Source of the DNA: a virus
DNA length: 25,187 nucleotides
Strand: one strand, 5' to 3'
Virus record (IMG/VR): IMGVR_UViG_3300025853_000599
Location: 1-25,187 of that record
The notes under the pieces were generated by a model. That model worked only from the letters and a program-made list of their open reading frames with translations. It did no database searches and had not been told where the DNA came from. Below are positions 20,569 through 25,187 of this stretch, piece after piece (the first letter of the stretch is position 1; every line of letters starts with the position of its first letter). A program made the translations under genes and the position numbers.

Positions 20569-22082
20569 ACTGTTTTACCCATTAGTGCTAATACGTTAAT
20601 CTCTTGGAGGGATAAAGCAGACCCGTCAATGTCAGCTTCTAGTCCTATCGTAATAATACTTCCGTTACCTGTTGCTTGAACAGAGTTTCTAGTTGTAAGT
20701 ACACCACCAGTAAACTCACCAATAGCAAACTCGTCAACACCGTAGTACGCAGGTACTTGGTTGCCTACAGTAAACTCGTACGTTTTAAAGTCTGTAGCTA
20801 GATCGTAAGCCCACTTCATAAACACTGTTGCGCCTGTAGCACCAACCAGAGTAGGTCTTAGTTTCTTTAGCAACTTTGTTTTAGCAGGATCACCAAACGT
20901 CAACCCCGGACTGTAGTACCTAAAGCGGTACGCCGTTGTGTTATCTAAGTAACCTGAGTACGTCCCTATCCCGTCGCTTGTTCCTATGTACACTGTGCCA
21001 TCAGTTTTAACTTCAAATGACTTATGTGGAATAGAAGTCCACCGTGTAACTCTGTACGCTCCGTTCTCAAGTTTCCCCTTTAAATCAAAGCAGTACGCAG
21101 TGAGTTGATCTGGAAACGTAATAACATAAAAGGAGTTCTCAGGGCTGTACACAGATGCTGTAGGTAACGTCCTGTTGTTAATCAAACTAATGATCTCAGT
21201 CTTCACGTTTAAACTCAGGTCAGACAGAGGCAGTGACTTCTCTTGGATAGTACGGCCTAAGCTCCTGAGTCCAGAAGGAGACATAAACAAAACGTCTGTG
21301 CCAATGTGTTGAACAGAGTTTCTACAGATGCACCCAACACCAGCTACTGTGTCAACCAAAGCCATACTAGCTGGACTAGACGCTCCTCCGTACACAAGTA
21401 TGCTGTGCTTACCAAAGATAATCAGGGTGTTGTTGTGTGCTGCCAACGCCCGTACTTCATCGTACCCATCAGGCCAAGCCTTAGATACATCTATAGAACC
21501 ACTGGAACCACCAGTAAAGTCTGTGCCTATCAACAGGTCAGACCAGTAAATAGTTTGTGTGTCTGTTGCGTTGTCTACGATCCACAGTCTACCGTAAGCT
21601 GCCAGAGCCTCGTGACACTTCAGAGTAGCCGCAGTAGCTGTACCGTTAGCTACAGTAAACGTACGAAGACCTGTGGCGTTGTCGTACACCAACGGGTCGT
21701 ACCCACGCTGAAAGAAGTAAGCCTTATCGTTAAAGTTTACAATCTTCCAGTTGTTAGCAGTAATAGTGTACGAGCCGGGAGTAACATCAGTCAGGGTAGT
21801 TGTCCCTGTCATTATCTTGTTGTTACCCGCAGTAAATACTACTTCGTTACCTGCGTCATCGTAGAAGTAATGGATCTTGTGTACGTAGTCAGTACCTAGT
21901 TCAGTCTTGTCAGTAGTAACAACCTCAATACCTTTACGTGCAGCAATACGTCCACGCTTGTCAATCACAGCGTTATCTGCAACGTCAGCGTAAGACGGAT
22001 CTTGAGCTAACGGTGAGTCTTCTGTGTTGACACCCTTGAACGCAGGAGCAACTAGGTTGATGCTTTGTAGTGGCTGTGCCAT
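20565..22082 (-). CDS. Tail nozzle/stabilisation protein (beta-propeller type)
   Basis: This 505-aa beta-rich protein starts QSINLVAPAFKGVNTEDSPL and has repeated strand pairs such as NNTLIIFGKHSILVYGG, LWIVDNATDTQTIYWSD and GTVYIGTSDGIGTYSGYL. The pattern is that of the P22 gp10 and T7 gp12-like tail proteins that form the distal tube below the adaptor. It directly follows the adaptor gene, the usual order. A ribosome binding site (AGGAG, 8 bases before the ATG) lies in the 11-base gap. Cysteines are few. Assignment is by composition, opening motif and context. Confidence 0.82.
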   Translation of the reverse strand: MAQPLQSINLVAPAFKGVNTEDSPLAQDPSYADVADNAVIDKRGRIAARKGIEVVTTDKTELGTDYVHKIHYFYDDAGNEVVFTAGNNKIMTGTTTLTDVTPGSYTITANNWKIVNFNDKAYFFQRGYDPLVYDNATGLRTFTVANGTATAATLKCHEALAAYGRLWIVDNATDTQTIYWSDLLIGTDFTGGSSGSIDVSKAWPDGYDEVRALAAHNNTLIIFGKHSILVYGGASSPASMALVDTVAGVGCICRNSVQHIGTDVLFMSPSGLRSLGRTIQEKSLPLSDLSLNVKTEIISLINNRTLPTASVYSPENSFYVITFPDQLTAYCFDLKGKLENGAYRVTRWTSIPHKSFEVKTDGTVYIGTSDGIGTYSGYLDNTTAYRFRYYSPGLTFGDPAKTKLLKKLRPTLVGATGATVFMKWAYDLATDFKTYEFTVGNQVPAYYGVDEFAIGEFTGGVLTTRNSVQATGNGSIITIGLEADIDGSALSLQEINVLALMGKTV

Positions 22083-22093
22083 ACGTCAGGCTC

Positions 22094-22741
22094 CTACGGA
22101 GTGTACCAGATGGTTTCTTCGGGGTGCTTCTGTGCGTCCATAGCAATAGCGTCAGACAAAAACTTATCAGCAATACCAAAGTACTCAGGTGCTGATGTGC
22201 CGCCTGTTTCGCCACGCTCACGAGCTAACAGAGCCACTGCTAAGTGAATCACGGGTTGATTAGGAATCAACAGTACATCTGTGTCAGAGCTTAGCTCAGG
22301 GTTTCTCAGCGTACAGTTAAATCTCAAGCTGTACACACCGTCAGGCTTAGGATAAATATCTACCTGAGTGTCACCATTAGAGTCAACACCGTTGTACGTA
22401 TAGTACTCAGGTGCGCCACTAGGCGGTGATTGGTTCAAGTACTTATCGTTAAACCAGTGTTGAGTCTGGTACTGCATAAAGATGTTTGAGGTATCATTGA
22501 TTACGTCTAGTACCTTGATCTTGTTCTGTGATCCAGTGAGTACGTAGTTAAAAATACCAGAAGACGTAGTTACCGTCAGAGTAGTCCTAAGTGCTGACCA
22601 ATCCCAAGCGTCTTCTACCATCTTCTTAGCGTCGTTAACAAAGTCACCTACCATCTTGCTGTAGGTGTTGTCAGTAACGCTGGATACTTCGTCTTCACGT
22701 AGACGCCGCAATACGTTGTTTACTAAATTTAAATATGTCAT
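22094..22741 (-). CDS. Head-to-tail adaptor (gp11/gp4-like)
   Basis: This 215-aa protein starts MTYLNLVNNVLRRLREDEVS, followed by SKMVGDFVNDAKKMVEDAWD WSAL and ends near KHPEETIWYTP. This opening helical pattern is typical of the adaptor that sits between portal and tail tube in podoviruses (T7 gp11, P22 gp4). The central part is beta-rich (VDIYPKPDGVYSLRFNCTL). It lies directly before the nozzle gene and one base after the 543-aa gene. The portal itself is outside the window. Function is inferred from family resemblance. Confidence 0.85.
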   Translation of the reverse strand: MTYLNLVNNVLRRLREDEVSSVTDNTYSKMVGDFVNDAKKMVEDAWDWSALRTTLTVTTSSGIFNYVLTGSQNKIKVLDVINDTSNIFMQYQTQHWFNDKYLNQSPPSGAPEYYTYNGVDSNGDTQVDIYPKPDGVYSLRFNCTLRNPELSSDTDVLLIPNQPVIHLAVALLARERGETGGTSAPEYFGIADKFLSDAIAMDAQKHPEETIWYTP

Positions 22742-22742
22742 A

Positions 22743-24374
22743 TTAAACCTTAAACATACTGTTTCTTGCTATTAAATTATTTAAAGCCATATTTATTTCA
22801 GACATGTAATCTTGTTGTGGTAGATCAATAGAAGCATAAGTAGGGGCTGTATATCCCGGTACACCTTGAAAGGGATTAAACGCAGAACCAGAAGTACCAC
22901 CTAAAGATATATCTTTAAACATAGATCCTTCTTCGCCGCCGTCACCACCGTCACCATCACCGCCGTCACCATCGCCACCACCGTCGCCGTCGCCGTCACC
23001 GCCATCTTTATTACCGTAGTACCCATACATATTTTCGAAAGTTATTGCACCTTCGCCGCCGCCAGTGCCATCACCACCGTCACCATCACCACCGTCACCA
23101 GTGCCATCACCACCATCACCATCACCACCGTCACCAGTGCCATCACCACCATCACCAGTGCCATCTGTTCTTTTGCTTTCAGTAGCAGGACCAGTAGAAG
23201 GTGTAGTACCAGTACTAGTTTCTATATCACCACCAACATCGCCACCACCATCTGTTCTTTTACTTTCAGTAGTAGGACCAGTAGGAGGTTGAGTTGTAGT
23301 TTCAGTAGGTGTAGGCGTAACTGTAGGAGTAGTAGGAATAGTTGTTGTATCTTCTTTATCTTTTTCTTCTGGCTCAGTAGCGTCTTTATCTTTTTCTTTT
23401 TCTTCTGGCTCAGTATCTTCTTTATCTTTTTCTTCTGGCTCAGTGTTGTCTTTGGTTGTATCAATAATAGAACCTTCACCAAAAACATCTACTATAACTT
23501 CTTCGGTAAGCTCAGGTTCATTATCTGGACCAGAATAATTACCACCTACTACATATACATCATCAGGACAGTAATCTGATACTGTAGGCTCACCAATAGG
23601 ATTACCATTTTCATCTACACGTACAAATGTACAGTCGCCTACGTATATATAATCATGCTCTGGGTCGTATTCCCAATCTTCTCCAAGGACATCAAGCCTA
23701 CCATCGCCAGTGCCAGTACCACCGTCACCAGTATCTTCGCCACCAGCATCACCGGTATCTTCGCCACCACCGTCACCAGTACCGCCGTCAGTCCTTTTGC
23801 TTTCAGTAGCTGGGCCGGGACCACCAATAGTACCAGTGTCAATACCACCCCCAGTCATTAAACCACCACCAGCACCACCGTCAGTTCTTTTGCTTTCAGT
23901 AGTAGGAAATCTAGGAGGTCTAACATCGACTTCTACGCCAAAATCTTCGTTCCAATCTCCTTCTGGACCTTGTGTTGTTGTATCAACAACCTCACCAGTA
24001 GCACCTCCATAGTCAACATCCCCTGATTTATCTTCTTCTCCTGAGATAAAATCATCGTAGTAATCTGACCAAACACCCATGTCACCTAGTACGCCCGGAT
24101 CAAAATCTTTTAGATCTTGTAGTGTAGCGTCACCGTTTTTATAATCATTTAATAATTTATTCCAACGACTAAGAGCATCTCTAATAGGTTTGTTAGTTTC
24201 AGAACCCGGAGTTTTTTCTATTTCTCCTTGTAAATATTTTATAAGAGCTAAAAGATCTGGAGTAAGAAGATCACCTAAACCTCCAAATCCTATGTCTAAA
24301 TAAGTACCACCACCCAAAGGAATTGATAATGGTCTACTACCACCTACAGGAATTGATATTGGTCTTATAGCCAT
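22743..24374 (-). CDS. 543-aa low-complexity structural-type protein
   Basis: The family is not recognised. A folded N-terminal part (1-110; ISIPVGGSRPLSIPLGGGTY, LLALIKYLQG) is followed by long low-complexity regions. TESKRTDG occurs four times (159, 190, 369, 398), TEPEEK three times between 311 and 338, a Pro/Thr run covers 343-368, and Gly/Asp repeats cover 407-438 and 457-480. Between them is a short ordered-looking island (about 227-300) with C248 and C269. The C-terminal 60 residues (FNPFQGVPGY to NNLIARNSMFKV) again look ordered. It could be an extended virion decoration, fibre-linker or scaffold, with acidic Gly/Asp blocks possibly binding calcium; all inference. It sits between the holin-like gene and the adaptor. 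Confidence 0.78.
   Translation of the reverse strand: MAIRPISIPVGGSRPLSIPLGGGTYLDIGFGGLGDLLTPDLLALIKYLQGEIEKTPGSETNKPIRDALSRWNKLLNDYKNGDATLQDLKDFDPGVLGDMGVWSDYYDDFISGEEDKSGDVDYGGATGEVVDTTTQGPEGDWNEDFGVEVDVRPPRFPTTESKRTDGGAGGGLMTGGGIDTGTIGGPGPATESKRTDGGTGDGGGEDTGDAGGEDTGDGGTGTGDGRLDVLGEDWEYDPEHDYIYVGDCTFVRVDENGNPIGEPTVSDYCPDDVYVVGGNYSGPDNEPELTEEVIVDVFGEGSIIDTTKDNTEPEEKDKEDTEPEEKEKDKDATEPEEKDKEDTTTIPTTPTVTPTPTETTTQPPTGPTTESKRTDGGGDVGGDIETSTGTTPSTGPATESKRTDGTGDGGDGTGDGGDGDGGDGTGDGGDGDGGDGTGGGEGAITFENMYGYYGNKDGGDGDGDGGGDGDGGDGDGGDGGEEGSMFKDISLGGTSGSAFNPFQGVPGYTAPTYASIDLPQQDYMSEINMALNNLIARNSMFKV
22925..23165 (-). repeat. Gly/Asp-coding low-complexity DNA
   Basis: On the plus strand this stretch is built from short ACC/GCC/GTC/ATC units (for example CCACCGTCACCATCACCACC), encoding Gly/Asp repeats of the 543-aa protein. 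An ordered interval at about 23005-23057 separates two blocks. Units are imperfect, so slippage is likely to vary its length between relatives. Confidence 0.85.
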
Positions 24375-24377
24375 AAC

Positions 24378-24755
24378 TTACTTACCGCCCTTAAGCTGCA
24401 TTAGCTTGTCAGCACCACGTATGCCAAAGCTGGCTGTGACTGCAACGTACAAAAGATATTGATACCACTCAGGTAACCTGTCTAGCTCTGCAAAGGCCAT
24501 ACCTACGCGACCAATGATATCAAGATCGTTCATACCTACGCCCCACATAATTGCTATTACAGGCGCACTCAGGACTACTGTGAACCACTCGTCTTTCCAC
24601 GAGGACGCACTAGCCTGTGCCATGTGTTGTTCCCACGTAGCAGTGTTCTGTATAACCTGCATTGTGGCTTGGTGTTTTGCTTGTGACTGCTCGTGGCGAT
24701 TACTCAGCCAAGTCTTAGCGAGTCCAGCAATAGGACTAATGAGTGCTTGCCACAC
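24378..24755 (-). CDS. Holin-like membrane protein, 125 aa, GTG start
   Basis: An N-terminal amphipathic part (MWQALISPIAGLAKTWLSN), a Gln/Ala-rich helix and two hydrophobic segments (WFTVVLSAPVIAIMWGVG; YQYLLYVAVTASFGIRG) with a Lys-rich end (LMQLKGGK) resemble the 3-TM phage/GTA holin-type family as I recall it. It would then form inner-membrane lesions at lysis. The start is GTG 24755, directly after the stop of the 57-aa membrane gene (TAGGTG), with AGGAG about ten bases upstream. A structural role cannot be excluded. Confidence 0.7.
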   Translation of the reverse strand: MWQALISPIAGLAKTWLSNRHEQSQAKHQATMQVIQNTATWEQHMAQASASSWKDEWFTVVLSAPVIAIMWGVGMNDLDIIGRVGMAFAELDRLPEWYQYLLYVAVTASFGIRGADKLMQLKGGK

Positions 24756-24929
24756 CTACGACTTACTCCTGTTACGCCAGCCTTGCACTGTGTCTGTTTC
24801 CCAGATACGTATACCTGTCCACACCAGTGTAAACAACGCAGCCAAGGAAGGCAGTACGCCAGCCAAAGCACCAACACCTGTTGCTACGGAAACCGTATCC
24901 ATTACCTCTTTCATCCCTTGATCCGCCAT
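24756..24929 (-). CDS. Small membrane protein, 57 aa (holin candidate)
   Basis: The product runs MADQGMKEVMDTVSVATGVG, then ALAGVLPSLAALFTLVWTGI, then RIWETDTVQGWRNRSKS: a polar head, a long hydrophobic region from about 14 to 40, and a basic tail. It resembles small class II or III holin-like proteins of marine podoviruses. ATG 24929 has AAGGG nine bases upstream. The in-frame ATG 24935 would add two residues and overlap the previous stop as ATGA, so either may be used. It lies between two other membrane genes in the late operon. Confidence 0.75.
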   Translation of the reverse strand: MADQGMKEVMDTVSVATGVGALAGVLPSLAALFTLVWTGIRIWETDTVQGWRNRSKS

Positions 24930-24931
24930 CC

Positions 24932-25187
24932 TCATGCACCCTTAATAATTGCTACTGTACCGTAGATGATCCCGGCTGTTACAGCAGCGGCGATAGACAA
25001 CAAGATACCGTCTAGTAACATACGTTGCCTCTTGCGTTGTTTGTAGATTACCTCTTCCCTCTGTGCTTTGATCTTACGTCTGAGCATTATCATCTCTTGG
25101 TAAGTCTCAACACCGTAAGACCAAACAATCAGTTCTCGTATTTGTTTCTCTTGTTCCTCTAGTTTCTTCTTGGCTATGACACTGTTG
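24932..25187 (-). CDS. Partial coiled-coil protein with C-terminal membrane helix
   Basis: The frame is open to the right window edge, so only the last 84 residues are seen. They are a charged coiled-coil-like stretch (AKKKLEEQEKQIRELIVW; LRRKIKAQREEVIYKQRKRQ) followed by a hydrophobic segment (LLDGILLSIAAAVTAGIIYG) and the end VAIIKGA. The membrane anchor is C-terminal, unlike Rz-type inner spanins, which have it at the N-terminus. Its stop overlaps ATG 24935 by ATGA. It may belong to the lysis set or be a membrane-linked virion or assembly protein. The start is outside the window. Confidence 0.72.
   Translation of the reverse strand, partial: NSVIAKKKLEEQEKQIRELIVWSYGVETYQEMIMLRRKIKAQREEVIYKQRKRQRMLLDGILLSIAAAVTAGIIYGTVAIIKGA

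Noticed and set aside
23065-23488. Long Pro/Ser-rich and Leu/Lys-rich frames opposite or beside the 543-aa gene
   Set aside because: They are shadows of the low-complexity repeat DNA; they lack ribosome binding sites and the 543-aa frame is continuous with ordered ends.

Overview
This window is part of a podovirus-like (T7-supergroup) phage genome, most likely a marine phage of a proteobacterium. The replication genes are T7-like: a primase-helicase, a family A DNA polymerase, a gp2.5-type ssDNA-binding protein, a FEN-type 5' exonuclease and an endonuclease I-type Holliday junction resolvase. They occur with a monomeric B12-dependent ribonucleotide reductase, a combination I associate with roseophage SIO1, the cobaviruses and other Zobellviridae-like marine podoviruses. 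That placement is from memory. Terminase, portal, capsid and any phage RNA polymerase are not in the window, and the host cannot be fixed from the sequence.

Layout. From 1 to 12681 everything reads rightward. Bases 1-275 are a leader, followed by an early unit (178-aa protein plus a 23-aa membrane peptide) closed by an intrinsic terminator at 895-924. A strong sigma70-type promoter (1055-1083), with two overlapping dyads across its core, opens a run of small unknown genes that ends in a stand-alone sigma70 region 4.2-like protein (3056-3250). An extended -10 promoter (3272-3288) precedes a 59-aa gene, the primase-helicase, a CxxC protein and the DNA polymerase. A near-identical promoter (7048-7064) precedes the ssDNA-binding protein, exonuclease, resolvase, phosphoesterase, DUF3310 protein, ribonucleotide reductase and a tiny lipoprotein. 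Many of these genes overlap by a few bases, as expected for translational coupling.

From 25187 down to 12657 everything reads leftward as one tightly packed late operon: three small membrane genes (lysis or holin type), a 543-aa low-complexity protein, the tail adaptor, a tail nozzle-like protein, a 77-aa fibre-like stub, a 700-aa Gln/Ala-rich protein, a 419-aa helical protein, a 1377-aa LysM-containing ejection-type protein and a 60-aa last gene. The two transcription units converge and overlap by 25 bp at 12657-12681.

The most unusual items are: a 14-16 bp perfect palindrome (TTAAATGCATTTAA core) present four times, three of them just upstream of rightward genes; the dyad-covered promoter at 1055-1093; the pair of middle promoters lacking a -35 that lie downstream of the sigma-like gene; and repeat-rich virion proteins (VPxR repeats, TESKRTDG repeats, an EF-hand-like loop).
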